Source: Lentzea albida (lineage in GTDB: Bacteria; Actinomycetota; Actinomycetes; Mycobacteriales; Pseudonocardiaceae). Taken from it: a stretch of DNA of 64,000 bases. The stretch is taken from positions 434,001-498,000 of the forward strand of contig NZ_FOFV01000003.1 in the NCBI RefSeq assembly GCF_900111005.1. Direction: 5' to 3'. Made by a program: the position numbers and the translations under genes. The notes beneath the pieces were generated by a model. The model did no database searches and had not been told where the DNA came from. It saw nothing but the letters and a program-made list of their open reading frames with translations. This document shows, piece after piece, positions 1-8,215 of the stretch. The number at the start of each line of letters is the position of its first letter. Position 1 is the stretch's first letter.

Positions 1-525
1 CTTCCACTCCATGCGCAGCCGGTTGACCGGCGCCTGCTCCACGACCTCTTGAGGCTCCGCGTCCCGCTGGTACAGCCGGTACGCCAACTCCCTGCCGAAC
101 GCCCGCACAGCACTGGGCTCGTGCGCCTGCGCGAACTCCACCACCGGCGCCTCGGCCTCCGGCGGCAACTCCTTCATCACCTCGGCCACCGCCGAGATGT
201 GCTCGCCGGACAACGAACCCTCCGCCACCGCCACAGCGGTGACAGGCAACTCCGCCTCCAGCACCGAACCGAACGGCGTGACTTCCCGAGCCAGCACCTC
301 GGCCCGGGCGACCCACTGACGAGCCGTCTTCAAGTCCCACCGCACCGCGTGCCGCAGAACCTGAGCAACATTCCGATAACCCAACTCGGCCGCAGCCCCA
401 CGCCGAGACAACTCGGCGATCTTCTGCATGACCACATTCTCAAGAACACGAATTTCCACCACGTCACCAACGACTGCGGCAAGCAGCTCGTCGGTAGAAA
501 TAAGTCGGAAGTCCCGTTCGCTCAT
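1..525 (-). CDS. DUF222 (13E12-type) protein, probable HNH endonuclease, N-terminal part
   Basis: The reverse strand is open from an ATG at 525 to the window edge, giving at least 175 residues. It begins MSERDFRLISTDELLAAVVG, and the helical segment that follows (ELSRRGAAAELGYRNVAQVL, then VRWDLKTARQWVARAEVL) is typical of the DUF222 N-terminal domain. Family members usually run past 400 residues and end in an HNH nuclease domain, which here would lie outside the window. Their role is not established; they occur in many copies in actinobacteria and are often called 13E12 repeat or HNH endonuclease proteins. The gene is cut by the window, not visibly broken. The DUF222 call is fairly secure; nuclease activity is inferred. 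Confidence 0.75.
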   Translation of the reverse strand, partial: MSERDFRLISTDELLAAVVGDVVEIRVLENVVMQKIAELSRRGAAAELGYRNVAQVLRHAVRWDLKTARQWVARAEVLAREVTPFGSVLEAELPVTAVAVAEGSLSGEHISAVAEVMKELPPEAEAPVVEFAQAHEPSAVRAFGRELAYRLYQRDAEPQEVVEQAPVNRLRMEWK

Positions 526-1206
526 GCGTTCGACACTACCGCAAGATCACAGCATAAAAGCACGTCAGACCGCACACGTTCGGGTGAACAAACTGGACAA
601 CCGCTATAGGCGCCGTTAGTGCACTTCTCTCTAGACGCAACGCAACCACTAGCAACCACGCACGCAAATAAAGCCCGATGCACGCACACGGACCACGCCC
701 CGCAACCGCCTTCAGAAATGGACCACAGAAATTCGTTCCGGCACACGCCCGACGAAGGAGGGCATGTGCCGGTTCGGCGAAGCCGGGCCTGTGACAGGAG
801 CACGGCAGCCGCAGCAGAGGGATGCGGGTGTGGGACGGCTGACGGAGCGGCGGCGAGCAGACAGCGGCACGGTGGGGCGACGGCAGCCGCGCGGCAGGGC
901 AGGACGGCGGCGGCATTGGCGGTGGTGGACGGGCAGGGCGCCGGAGTGGCAGCCAGGCGGCGGGACGGCGGGGCGGCGGGGCGGCGGGGCGGCGGGGCGG
1001 CGGGGCGGCGGGGCGGCGGGGCGGCGGGGCGGCGGGCAGACGGTAGTGGTGGCGGGGACGCTGAAGGCGGGGGCGGCGGGCACAAGGCGGTGGCCGGCGG
1101 GGCACGGGATGGTGCAGCGGGGCGGCCGTGGTGGGCGGGGCGGCTGGTCGAGGCAGGCCAGTTGGGTGGGGGCAGGTGGCCGTGGGACGCCTGACACACT
1201 CGGGCT
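526..1206. other. 681-bp gene-poor stretch with G-rich tandem repeat
   Basis: No convincing gene is seen on either strand. All long open frames here translate to Pro/Arg or Gly/Ala/Arg low-complexity sequence produced by the G-rich repeat at 966-1036 and its flanks. The left 230 bases are less GC-rich and probably hold the promoter of the DUF222 gene. Confidence 0.6.
966..1036. repeat. 8-bp tandem repeat CGGCGGGG, about 8.9 copies
   Basis: Eight perfect copies of CGGCGGGG (966-1029) are followed by a 7-base partial copy. The period of 8 is not a multiple of 3, so the array is not a coding repeat. Each unit supplies a run of four G on the plus strand, so G-quadruplex folding is plausible. Similar but degenerate GGCGG words extend on both sides (about 890-1140). 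Confidence 0.9.
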
Positions 1207-1482
1207 GTGAGGACTTTGTTGTGGTGCGCCGCTATGACGTTCGTGTGGCTTGGCACGATGGCGTACCTGGCCCTCGACGATCCCGGCTACATCGATCCGC
1301 GGTCCGTCATCGGGTCGGCGGTGGGCTGGGTGGTGGCCACCGCGTTGAGCTGGCTGGTGTTGCGGCGCGCGAAGGCTCCGAGGTTGTGGGAGATCGCGGT
1401 CGTCACGGCTCCTGCGTCGCTGGTGACGCTGGTGTTCGTGAGCGTGGGTGCGGCCTTCGTGGCTCCGCCGCCCGTGGCCTGA
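1207..1482 (+). CDS. Small three-TM membrane protein, unknown
   Basis: Predicted 91-residue protein with three hydrophobic segments: about residues 4-23, 35-52 (VIGSAVGWVVATALSWLV) and 62-86 (IAVVTAPASLVTLVFVSVGA). No family is recognised. The GTG start at 1207 has no clear ribosome-binding site; an internal ATG at 1234 is an alternative. It lies upstream of another small membrane protein at 1520 on the same strand, and the two may form a small operon. Hydrophobic periodicity and the sharp contrast with the repeat-derived frames just upstream support a real gene. Confidence 0.55.
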   Translation: MRTLLWCAAMTFVWLGTMAYLALDDPGYIDPRSVIGSAVGWVVATALSWLVLRRAKAPRLWEIAVVTAPASLVTLVFVSVGAAFVAPPPVA

Positions 1483-1519
1483 CGTGGACGACACCGCAGC
1501 GGCTGACAGGCTGGGGGGC

Positions 1520-1804
1520 ATGCACTCCCATCGGCCCATTTGGCACTGCCTGGCGTTCGCCGGTGTCTGGTACGCGGCGATCGTCCTGCTCAACCTGGTC
1601 ACCGGCGGCGGCGGTGAGGGGCTGCGGGCCGCCGTGCTCGGGGTGGTGCCGTGGCTCGGTGCGGCCGCCGCGTTGATGCGGGTCGGGCACGGTGACGTGA
1701 AGGCGTGGCGGCTGGTCGTCCTGGGGTTGCCGATCTTCTACTTCCTGTGGGCGATCACCGTGGTCGTCGCCTACCGGTTCGTCGCCGTGCCGGTGTCCGG
1801 CTGA
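1520..1804 (+). CDS. Small DUF3054-like or unknown membrane protein
   Basis: Predicted 94-residue protein starting MHSHRPIWHCLAF with three hydrophobic stretches: about residues 8-23 (LAFAGVWYAAIVLLNL), 33-50 (GLRAAVLGVVPWLGAAAAL) and 65-88 (LVVLGLPIFYFLWAITVVVAYRF, quoted only in part by its ends). The ATG at 1520 follows a G-rich GGGGGG run that could serve as ribosome-binding site. An upstream in-frame ATG at 1448 would overlap the preceding gene and adds a non-hydrophobic leader, so it is not preferred. Family membership is uncertain. The gene ends just before a strong hairpin shared with apt on the other strand. Confidence 0.55.
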   Translation: MHSHRPIWHCLAFAGVWYAAIVLLNLVTGGGGEGLRAAVLGVVPWLGAAAALMRVGHGDVKAWRLVVLGLPIFYFLWAITVVVAYRFVAVPVSG

Positions 1805-1812
1805 CATGCGAA

Positions 1813-1842
1813 AAGGGGACCGGCCAGCAGGCCGGTCCCCTT
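1813..1842. terminator. Bidirectional hairpin terminator between the membrane protein and apt
   Basis: A perfect 13-bp stem (AAGGGGACCGGCC pairing with GGCCGGTCCCCTT) with a 4-base loop AGCA lies between convergent stops at 1804 and 1858. The A and T bases at the stem ends give a short U-run in either direction. Confidence 0.85.
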
Positions 1843-1857
1843 CCGATCGAAACGTTC

Positions 1858-2376
1858 CTAGACCGCCATCAGGGCGCTGACCTCGCGGCCCGCGAGCCTG
1901 GAGCGTCCGCCCAGGGCGGTGATCTCCAGAACCACGGACACGCCCGTCACGATGCCGCCCGCGCGCTCCACCAGGGTGCACGCCGCCTCGGCGGTGCCGC
2001 CGGTGGCGAGCACGTCGTCGACGACGACCACGCGCTGGCCCGGTTGGATGGCGTCGGCGGGGAGCTCCAGGGATGCCTCGCCGTACTCCAGCGCGTACGC
2101 CTGGGAGTCGGCGACGACCGGGAGCTTGCCCGGCTTGCGCAGCGGCACGACGCCGTAGCGCCAGCCGTAGCCCAGGGCGGCGCCCAGCAGAAAGCCGCGC
2201 GACTCGATGGCGGCGATCACCTGGGTGCTGTCGTCGATCTTGTCCTGGAGGCCGTCGACCACGGCGCGCAGGGCGTCGGGGTCGGTGAGGACCGGCGTGA
2301 AGTCCCGGAAGACGACCCCCGGCTGGGGGAAGTCCGGGACTTCACGCATCAGTTCCAGAGCACGATCCAGTTTCAA
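1858..2376 (-). CDS. apt: Adenine phosphoribosyltransferase
   Basis: Salvages adenine with PRPP to AMP in the cytosol. The 172-residue protein contains FPQPGVVFRDFTPVL near the N-terminus, the RKPGKLP loop, and the PRPP-binding motif VVVVDDVLATGGTAEA about residues 119-134; length fits the family (170-180). The chosen start is TTG at 2376, which overlaps the secF stop as TTGA; the first ATG in frame lies ten codons further in, at the fourth residue before the conserved FPQPG motif, and would trim the conserved N-terminus. Gene order secD-secF-apt is the usual actinobacterial order, and the overlap implies translational coupling to secF. In most relatives relA follows apt; here a terminator follows directly. 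Confidence 0.95.
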   Translation of the reverse strand: MKLDRALELMREVPDFPQPGVVFRDFTPVLTDPDALRAVVDGLQDKIDDSTQVIAAIESRGFLLGAALGYGWRYGVVPLRKPGKLPVVADSQAYALEYGEASLELPADAIQPGQRVVVVDDVLATGGTAEAACTLVERAGGIVTGVSVVLEITALGGRSRLAGREVSALMAV

Positions 2377-3524
2377 CGCTGGCGCTTCCCGGTCGGGCGG
2401 CGGCGGGCGTCGCCTGCCTTGGCGGTGCGGTGGGGCACCGACGCGGCGGCGGCGTACGCCTCCTCCTTGCGCAGGTCGGCGGCGAGCGCGTCGTCGTCGG
2501 CCGACTCGATGCCCTCGGCGACCTGCGGGCCCGTGGCCTTGGCGCGGCGGGCGGCCACGCGCTTGGCCTGCGCGATGTACTTCGGGTCGCGCATCTTCAG
2601 GTCCACCAGCACCGGGGTGGCGATGAAGATCGAGGACAGGGCACCGATGAACATGCCGACGAGCTGCACGAGCGCCAGGTCCTGCAGGGTGCCGACGCCC
2701 AGGATGCCGACGCCGACGACCAGCAGGCCGATGACCGGGAGCAACGCGATCAGCGACGTGTTGATCGAGCGCATCAGGGTCTGGTTCAGCGCCAGGTTCG
2801 CCGCCTCGGCGTACGTGCGGCGGGTCAGGCCCAGCAGGCCCCGGGTGTTCTCCTTGACCTTGTCGAACACGACGACCGTGTCGTACAGGGAGAAGCCGAG
2901 GATCGTGAGCAGACCGATCACCGTCGCCGGCGTCACCTCGAAGCCGATGAGCGAGTACACGCCGGCGGTGATGATGACGTCGTGGAACACGGCGACGAGC
3001 GCGCCGACGGCCATCTGCCACTCGAAGTAGAACACCAGGAACAGCGTCACCGCGATGAAGAACCAGAACAGGGCCCACAGGGCCTTGCCGCTGATCTCAC
3101 CGCCCCAGGACGCGGAGACGGCGCTGTCGGAGATCGACGACTGGCCGCCCTGCGGCTGCAGGTCCTGCGCGAGGCCGGTCTTGAGCGTCGCGACCTCCGC
3201 GACGTTCAGCGCCGGCGACTTCAGCTGGATCGTCGCGCTGGCACCGGAACCGACGGCCTGCACGGCGTTCGGCTTCTTGCCGGGCAGGGCCTTCGCGTAC
3301 GCGTCCTCGACGGCCGAGGTCGAGATGGTCTGGCCGCTCGCCGACACGGACGGCATCGAGATCTTCGTGCCGCCCTTGAAGTCGATGCCCAGGTTGAAGC
3401 CGTTGAACACCATCGAGCCGATGCAGACCAGCAGGATGATGCCGGACACGATGTACCAGCGGGTGCGCTTGCCGACGATGTCGAAGGCGCCGTTGCCCAC
3501 GTAGAGGCGCGAGAGCACGCTCAT
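2373..3524 (-). CDS. secF: Protein translocase subunit SecF
   Basis: Membrane subunit that with SecD pulls secreted proteins across the membrane after SecA-driven export, using the proton motive force. The 383-residue protein has a first TM near residues 25-42, the FNLGIDFKGG motif that begins the periplasmic domain (about 43-52), and five further TMs between about 150 and 330, with the FSLYDTVVVFDKVKEN motif of the SecDF family. The cytoplasmic tail is basic and ends RRRPTGKRQR. Start ATG at 3524 lies one base after the secD stop, and its own stop overlaps the apt TTG start, so secD-secF-apt is translated as a unit. Confidence 0.97.
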   Translation of the reverse strand: MSVLSRLYVGNGAFDIVGKRTRWYIVSGIILLVCIGSMVFNGFNLGIDFKGGTKISMPSVSASGQTISTSAVEDAYAKALPGKKPNAVQAVGSGASATIQLKSPALNVAEVATLKTGLAQDLQPQGGQSSISDSAVSASWGGEISGKALWALFWFFIAVTLFLVFYFEWQMAVGALVAVFHDVIITAGVYSLIGFEVTPATVIGLLTILGFSLYDTVVVFDKVKENTRGLLGLTRRTYAEAANLALNQTLMRSINTSLIALLPVIGLLVVGVGILGVGTLQDLALVQLVGMFIGALSSIFIATPVLVDLKMRDPKYIAQAKRVAARRAKATGPQVAEGIESADDDALAADLRKEEAYAAAASVPHRTAKAGDARRRPTGKRQR

Positions 3525-3525
3525 G

Positions 3526-5313
3526 TCAGGCCTCCTTCACGGCGGTCGTCTTGCCGGTCGTGGTGGCGCGGTGTGCGGCACCCTCGCGGGCGGCACCGCC
3601 CAGGCCGGACAGGCTCGGGTTGGACAGGAGCTTGGACTTGGACGCCATCGCGACCAGCGGGTGCGTCACGAGGAACACGACGACGAGGTCGAGGACCGTC
3701 GACATGCCCAGGGTGAACGCGAAGCCCTTCACCTGGCCGACCGCGATCACGTACAGCACGGCGGCGGCGATGAAGCTGACCGCGTCGGCGGAAAGGATCG
3801 TGCGGCGCGAACGGACCCATGCGCGCGGCACGGCCGAACGGAACGAACGGCCTTCACGCACTTCGTCTTTCAGTCGTTCGAAGAAGACGATGAACGAGTC
3901 CGCGGTGATACCGATGGCGACGATGAAACCGGCGATGCCCGCCAGGTCCAGCGTGAAGCCGATGACGCGGCCGAGCAGGACCAGCACGGCGTAGATGATC
4001 ACGCCGGAGAGCACCAGCGACAGGATCGTCAGGATGCCGAGCAGGCGGTAGTAGAACATGCAGTAGACGAAGACCAGCGCGAGGCCGATGCCGCCCGCGA
4101 TGAGACCCGCCTTGAGCGACTGCAGGCCGAGCGTCGGGGACACCGTCTGCGCCTCGGAGGAGTCGAAGGACAGCGGCAGCGCGCCGTACTTCAGCGTGTT
4201 CGCGAGGTTCGTGGCTTCCTTCAGCGTGAACTTGCCGCTGATCTCGGTGGAACCACCGGAGATGGCCGACTGGATGGTCGGCGCGGACATGACCTCGCCG
4301 TCGAGCACGACCGCGACGGCCTGCTGGACGTTGGCCGCGGTGAACGAGCCCCACTTCGTGCCGCCCTCGGACTTGAAGTCCAGGTTGACGACGTAGCCGG
4401 TGCCGTTCGGGTTGGCGTTCGCGGCGGCGTTGCTGATGTCCTCACCGGTCAGGCGGGAGTAGTTCGAGTAGTCGTCCGCCTTGGTCTCGGTGTCCTCCTT
4501 GGGAGGGTTGACCGGGGCCAGCGTGTACTTGAACTCGCCCTTCTCGTCACAGGTGACGAGGGGCTTGTCGAGGTCGTCGTTGCCGCGCAACGGGTCGGCC
4601 TTCGTGCAGTCGAGCATGAGCGCGGCCTGCTGCAGGACCTGCGGGTCCGTGGACTGGCGCAGCGCCTTCGCCTCCTGGATCTCCTTCGCGACCTTCGGGT
4701 CGACGTTGGAGGGGGCGGACGGCGTGCTGGGCGCGGTGCTGGACGGCGCGGCGCTGCTCGACGGCGGCGTGCTGGAGGGCTGCGCGGCCAGGTTCGGCGC
4801 GGGACGGCCCTGGGGGGCACCGCTCGACGGCGGGGCCTGGCCCGCGCTCTGGCTCGGCGGGGCCGACGGCGGGGTGCTCGCGCTGCCGGACGGCGGCGTG
4901 CTCGACTGCGTCGGGTTCGGGGCGGCGCCCGCGGGGATCGGCTGGCCGATGACCTTGCGGAACGCGAGGCGGGCGGTCTGGCCGAGGCCCTTCGCGCCTT
5001 CGCTGTCCGCGCCCGGGACCGTGATCACCAGGTTGTTGCCGTCGCGCACGACCTCGGCACCGGAGACGCCGAGACCGTTCACGCGGACCTCGATGAGGTC
5101 ACGTGCGCGGTTGAGCGCCTCCTCGCTGGGCTGGGCCCCGTCTTCCTGACGCGCGGTCAGCGTGACGAGCGTGCCACCCTGCAGGTCGATTCCGAGCTTG
5201 GGTTTGGCCGAACCGTTCCCGGTCAAAAAGACCAGGGCGTAGAGCGCGACCACGATGAGGACAAAACTCGCCAGATACTTCGCAGGGCGAATTTGCCCGG
5301 CCGGAGGTGCCAC
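3526..5313 (-). CDS. secD: Protein translocase subunit SecD
   Basis: Partner of SecF in post-translocational protein export. The 595-residue protein has TM1 near residues 13-31, then KLGIDLQGGTLVTL (about 39-52), the large P1 extracytoplasmic domain, and five C-terminal TMs from about 390 on, including GFIVAIGITADSFIVFFERL-type family sequence. Residues about 127-205 form a Pro/Ser/Ala-rich low-complexity insertion in P1 that is absent from most SecD proteins outside actinobacteria. The ATG start at 5313 is 129 bases from the yajC stop, and that spacer contains a 13-bp inverted repeat. It belongs to the yajC-secD-secF-apt operon. Confidence 0.97.
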   Translation of the reverse strand: MAPPAGQIRPAKYLASFVLIVVALYALVFLTGNGSAKPKLGIDLQGGTLVTLTARQEDGAQPSEEALNRARDLIEVRVNGLGVSGAEVVRDGNNLVITVPGADSEGAKGLGQTARLAFRKVIGQPIPAGAAPNPTQSSTPPSGSASTPPSAPPSQSAGQAPPSSGAPQGRPAPNLAAQPSSTPPSSSAAPSSTAPSTPSAPSNVDPKVAKEIQEAKALRQSTDPQVLQQAALMLDCTKADPLRGNDDLDKPLVTCDEKGEFKYTLAPVNPPKEDTETKADDYSNYSRLTGEDISNAAANANPNGTGYVVNLDFKSEGGTKWGSFTAANVQQAVAVVLDGEVMSAPTIQSAISGGSTEISGKFTLKEATNLANTLKYGALPLSFDSSEAQTVSPTLGLQSLKAGLIAGGIGLALVFVYCMFYYRLLGILTILSLVLSGVIIYAVLVLLGRVIGFTLDLAGIAGFIVAIGITADSFIVFFERLKDEVREGRSFRSAVPRAWVRSRRTILSADAVSFIAAAVLYVIAVGQVKGFAFTLGMSTVLDLVVVFLVTHPLVAMASKSKLLSNPSLSGLGGAAREGAAHRATTTGKTTAVKEA

Positions 5314-5387
5314 GATCCGTCCGTCTCCTAGTAGCGATGGTTTCCGAGCGCGCAGCGTAACGCGCGCCAGGTGAGCTGCGCGTCACT

Positions 5388-5426
5388 ACCTGGAGTTGGC
5401 GGTGTTCACAGTTGCCAACTCCAGGT
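5388..5426. promoter_or_regulatory. 13-bp inverted repeat in the yajC-secD spacer
   Basis: ACCTGGAGTTGGC at 5388-5400 pairs perfectly with GCCAACTCCAGGT at 5414-5426 across a 13-base loop. It lies between the yajC stop and the secD start on the same transcript. No T-run follows on the minus strand, so it may be an attenuator or RNA stability element rather than a full terminator. Confidence 0.6.
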
Positions 5427-5442
5427 GTCACGAATCAGTTGG

Positions 5443-5811
5443 TTACTTCTTGGCGTTGTGGTCCAAGGGCTCCGCGACCTGTGCGGTGGTCGCCGGCTCC
5501 TCGTCCTCGTCCGCCTTGTCGTCGACGACGACGGCCTCCTCGGTCTCCGCGACCTTCTCGCGGATCGCGGCGCGCAGCCAGCGGGTGACGACGCCCTCGG
5601 AGATCTCGATGTCGATGGTGGTGTCGTGGCTCGCGTCGGCGACGGTGCCGTACAGACCCGACGTCGTCATCACCTTGTCACCGGGCGCGAGGGAGTTCTG
5701 CAGCTGCTGCTGCTCGGCCATCGCGCGCTTCTGCTTGCGCGCGCTGAGGAACAGCGGCACGGCGAGCAGAACCAGAAGCAACGGGAAAAGCAAACTGCCT
5801 AGGTCCATCAT
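5443..5811 (-). CDS. yajC: Preprotein translocase subunit YajC
   Basis: Small accessory protein of the SecDF complex. The 122-residue protein has one N-terminal TM (about residues 5-22, LGSLLFPLLLVLLAVPLFL) followed by a basic turn (SARKQKRAM) and the family core LAPGDKVMTTSGLYGTV (about 41-57). The C-terminal third is acidic and probably disordered. It starts at ATG 5811 (MMDLGSL) and sits directly upstream of secD and downstream of ruvB, the common actinobacterial order. Confidence 0.95.
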   Translation of the reverse strand: MMDLGSLLFPLLLVLLAVPLFLSARKQKRAMAEQQQLQNSLAPGDKVMTTSGLYGTVADASHDTTIDIEISEGVVTRWLRAAIREKVAETEEAVVVDDKADEDEEPATTAQVAEPLDHNAKK

Positions 5812-5880
5812 TCTCCGATCAAGTGGACATGCCTCGACGCACGCCCGATATGTCCAGGTGCTTTCGCCGATTGTGCCAGG

Positions 5881-6894
5881 TCACCACAGTTGATCACCGG
5901 CGGGCGGTTCCAGCCCCAGGTGGTACCACGCCGCTGGAGTCGCCACCCGGCCGCGCGGGGTCCTCGCCAGCATGCCAGCCCGGACCAGATAGGGCTCGCA
6001 CACCTCTTCGACGGTCGTCGGCTCCTCACCGACCGCGACCGCGAGGGTCGAGACGCCGACCGGGCCGCCGCCGAAGCTCTTGACCAGGGCCGAGAGCACC
6101 GCGCGGTCGAGGCGGTCGAGACCGAGCTGGTCGACGTCGTAGACCTCGAGCGCCTGCTTGGAGATCTCCTCCGTGACCCGGCCGTCGGCCCTGACCTCGG
6201 CGAAGTCGCGGACGCGGCGCAGCAGCCTGTTCGCGATGCGGGGGGTGCCGCGGGAGCGCCCTGCGATCTCGAGGGCGGCGTCCTCGGCGATGTCGACGCC
6301 GAGGATCTTGGCGCTGCGCTTCACGATGAGGTCGAGCTCGTCGGCGCTGTAGAACTCCATGTGGCCGGTGAAGCCGAAGCGGTCGCGCAGCGGCCCGGTC
6401 AGCGCTCCGGACCTCGTCGTGGCTCCTACCAGCGTGAACGGCGCGATGTCGAGCGGGATGCTGGTCGCGCCGGGGCCCTTGCCGACGACGACGTCGACGC
6501 GGAAGTCCTCCATCGCGAGGTAGAGCATCTCCTCCGCGGGCCGGGCCATGCGGTGGATCTCGTCGATGAACAGAACGTCGCCCTCGACCAGGTTGGACAG
6601 CATCGCGGCGAGGTCGCCCGCGCGTTCCAGGGCAGGGCCGCTGGTGATGCGGATGGCGCTGCCGAGCTCCTTCGCGATGATCATGGCGAGGGAGGTCTTG
6701 CCGAGCCCGGGAGGGCCGCTGAGCAGGACGTGGTCGGGGGCGGTCCCCCGCCTCATCGCGCCGTGCAGCACGAGTTCGAGCTGCTCGCGGACGCGCTGCT
6801 GGCCGACGAACTCGTGCAGGTCGGCGGGACGCAGGCTGGTCTCGACGTCGCGCTCGGCCGGCGCGACGTACGGGCTGAGCTCGTCCTCGGTCAC
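5881..6894 (-). CDS. ruvB: Holliday junction branch-migration ATPase RuvB
   Basis: Hexameric AAA+ motor that drives branch migration of Holliday junctions with RuvA during recombinational repair. The 337-residue protein has the Walker A motif GPPGLGKTS (about residues 60-68), Walker B LFIDEIHR (about 108-115), the sensor-1 region GATTRSG, and a C-terminal winged helix ending in [17 protein letters not shown]. The N-terminal extension ([10 protein letters not shown]) is typical for actinobacteria. Its ATG start at 6894 overlaps the ruvA stop by 4 bases (ATGA), so ruvA and ruvB are coupled. Confidence 0.98.
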   Translation of the reverse strand: MTEDELSPYVAPAERDVETSLRPADLHEFVGQQRVREQLELVLHGAMRRGTAPDHVLLSGPPGLGKTSLAMIIAKELGSAIRITSGPALERAGDLAAMLSNLVEGDVLFIDEIHRMARPAEEMLYLAMEDFRVDVVVGKGPGATSIPLDIAPFTLVGATTRSGALTGPLRDRFGFTGHMEFYSADELDLIVKRSAKILGVDIAEDAALEIAGRSRGTPRIANRLLRRVRDFAEVRADGRVTEEISKQALEVYDVDQLGLDRLDRAVLSALVKSFGGGPVGVSTLAVAVGEEPTTVEEVCEPYLVRAGMLARTPRGRVATPAAWYHLGLEPPAGDQLW

Positions 6895-7472
6895 TTGCGC
6901 CCCAGGGTCGCGAGCGCACGGCGCAGGACGGCGGAGGTGGACTGGTCCGGGTTGTCGGAGAGGACCTTGTCGACGGTCGTCTCGGCCGCCTTGGCCGGGA
7001 AGCCGAGGCCGAGGAGCGCCTCCACGACGTGGTCGCGCGTCTGGCTGTGCGCGGGCGTCGTGGGCGCGGGGAGCTGACCGACCTTGTCGCGCAGCTCGAT
7101 GATGAGGCGTTCCGCGCCCTTCTTGCCGATGCCCGGGACCTGCGTGAGCACGGTGATGCTGCCCTCGGCGAGGGCGTGGCGGAGCTTGTCGGGCTCGAGC
7201 ACGGCGAGCGTGGCCAGCGCGATGCGCGGGCCGATGCCGCTCACGGTCTGCAGCAGGCCGAACAGCTCGCGGGCCTCGGCGTCGGCGAAGCCGAAGAGGG
7301 TGAGGCTGTCCTCGCGGACGACGAGGGTGGTGGCGAGCGTGGTCTCCTCGCCGCGGCGCAGGCTCGCGAGGGTGGTGGGCGTGGCCTGCACGGCGAACCC
7401 GACGCCGCCCACCTCGACGACGGCGTGGTCGAGGCCGACGTGCTGCACCTGGCCGCGCAGTGACGAGATCAC
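6891..7472 (-). CDS. ruvA: Holliday junction DNA-binding protein RuvA
   Basis: Binds the four-way junction as a tetramer and loads RuvB. The 193-residue protein begins [20 protein letters not shown] (OB-fold domain I), has the helix-hairpin-helix motifs [14 protein letters not shown] (about 76-89) and [13 protein letters not shown] (about 112-124), and a C-terminal domain III that contacts RuvB ([16 protein letters not shown]). Starts at ATG 7472, 30 bases after the ruvC stop. Length and domain order are those of the family. Confidence 0.97.
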   Translation of the reverse strand: MISSLRGQVQHVGLDHAVVEVGGVGFAVQATPTTLASLRRGEETTLATTLVVREDSLTLFGFADAEARELFGLLQTVSGIGPRIALATLAVLEPDKLRHALAEGSITVLTQVPGIGKKGAERLIIELRDKVGQLPAPTTPAHSQTRDHVVEALLGLGFPAKAAETTVDKVLSDNPDQSTSAVLRRALATLGRK

Positions 7473-7502
7473 CTGGTTCCTCCGGACTTCACGAGCTGGA
7501 CC

Positions 7503-8069
7503 TTAGTTGGCGCGCTTGGCCGCTTCGGCCAGCTTCGCCTTGTGCACGCGGGCGAGCTCCGCCGCGCGGGCCTGTGCTTCCTCGAGCCTGCTGCGCATCG
7601 GCGCGCGCCAGTGGTGGCAGATGGCGAGCGCCAGGGCGTCCGCCGCGTCGGCGGGCTTCGGGGCGACCTTCAACCCCAGCAGCTTGGTCACCATGGCGGT
7701 CACCTGCGCCTTGTCCGCGCGGCCCGATCCGGTGACGGCGGCCTTCACCTCGGACGGCGTGTGGAACTCGACCGGCAGGTTCCGCTGCGCGGCGGCCAGT
7801 GCGACGACACCCGACGCCTGCGCGACCCCCATCGCGGTGCGGACGTTGTGCTGCGCGAAGACGCGTTCGATGGCGACGACCTGTGGTTCGTAACGGTCGA
7901 GCCACACGCAGACGCCGTCGTACAGCTCATGCAGGCGCACGGACAGCGGAGCGTCGACGGGCGTGCGCAGGACGTCGACGGCCACGGCGCGCACGACCCG
8001 GCCCGGCCCGCCGTCGACCACGCCGAAGCCGCACCTGGTCAGACCGGGGTCGACCCCGAACACCCGCAC
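7503..8069 (-). CDS. ruvC: Crossover junction endodeoxyribonuclease RuvC
   Basis: Resolves Holliday junctions by symmetric cleavage. The 188-residue protein begins [18 protein letters not shown] with the first catalytic Asp in VDPG, the second acid in AIERVF, and the C-terminal pair in the [15 protein letters not shown] region. The start chosen is GTG at 8069, preceded by GGGGAG at a 6-base gap. An upstream in-frame start at 8171 would add a 34-residue leader without family character. Followed by ruvA and ruvB. In many actinobacteria yebC lies upstream; here a divergent diguanylate cyclase gene takes that place. Confidence 0.95.
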   Translation of the reverse strand: MRVFGVDPGLTRCGFGVVDGGPGRVVRAVAVDVLRTPVDAPLSVRLHELYDGVCVWLDRYEPQVVAIERVFAQHNVRTAMGVAQASGVVALAAAQRNLPVEFHTPSEVKAAVTGSGRADKAQVTAMVTKLLGLKVAPKPADAADALALAICHHWRAPMRSRLEEAQARAAELARVHKAKLAEAAKRAN

Positions 8070-8215
8070 AACAGCTCCCCGGATCGCCGAACGAACAACA
8101 GTTCGAACCATATCCGGTGCACCCATGGGTGACCCGCACCGACACGGGCTGACGCGGTTCGACAAGTCCACGCCGCCGTTACTACGGTGGTCGGGTTTCG
8201 ATCACAGGAGACACG

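Noticed and set aside
966..1036. CRISPR array
   Set aside because: The 8-bp unit has no spacers and no cas genes are nearby.
522..1256. Long open frames rich in Pro/Ala/Arg or Gly/Arg across the G-rich repeat
   Set aside because: Their sequence is generated by the 8-bp repeat and its degenerate flanks in several frames; no ribosome-binding site or family character.
1858..3078. A single long protein covering apt and part of secF in one frame
   Set aside because: The upstream half of that frame is low-complexity shadow of secF; only the C-terminal apt part has family motifs.
8173..8190. Cyclic di-GMP riboswitch ahead of the diguanylate cyclase
   Set aside because: Only a 7-bp hairpin is seen; the conserved aptamer words are absent.
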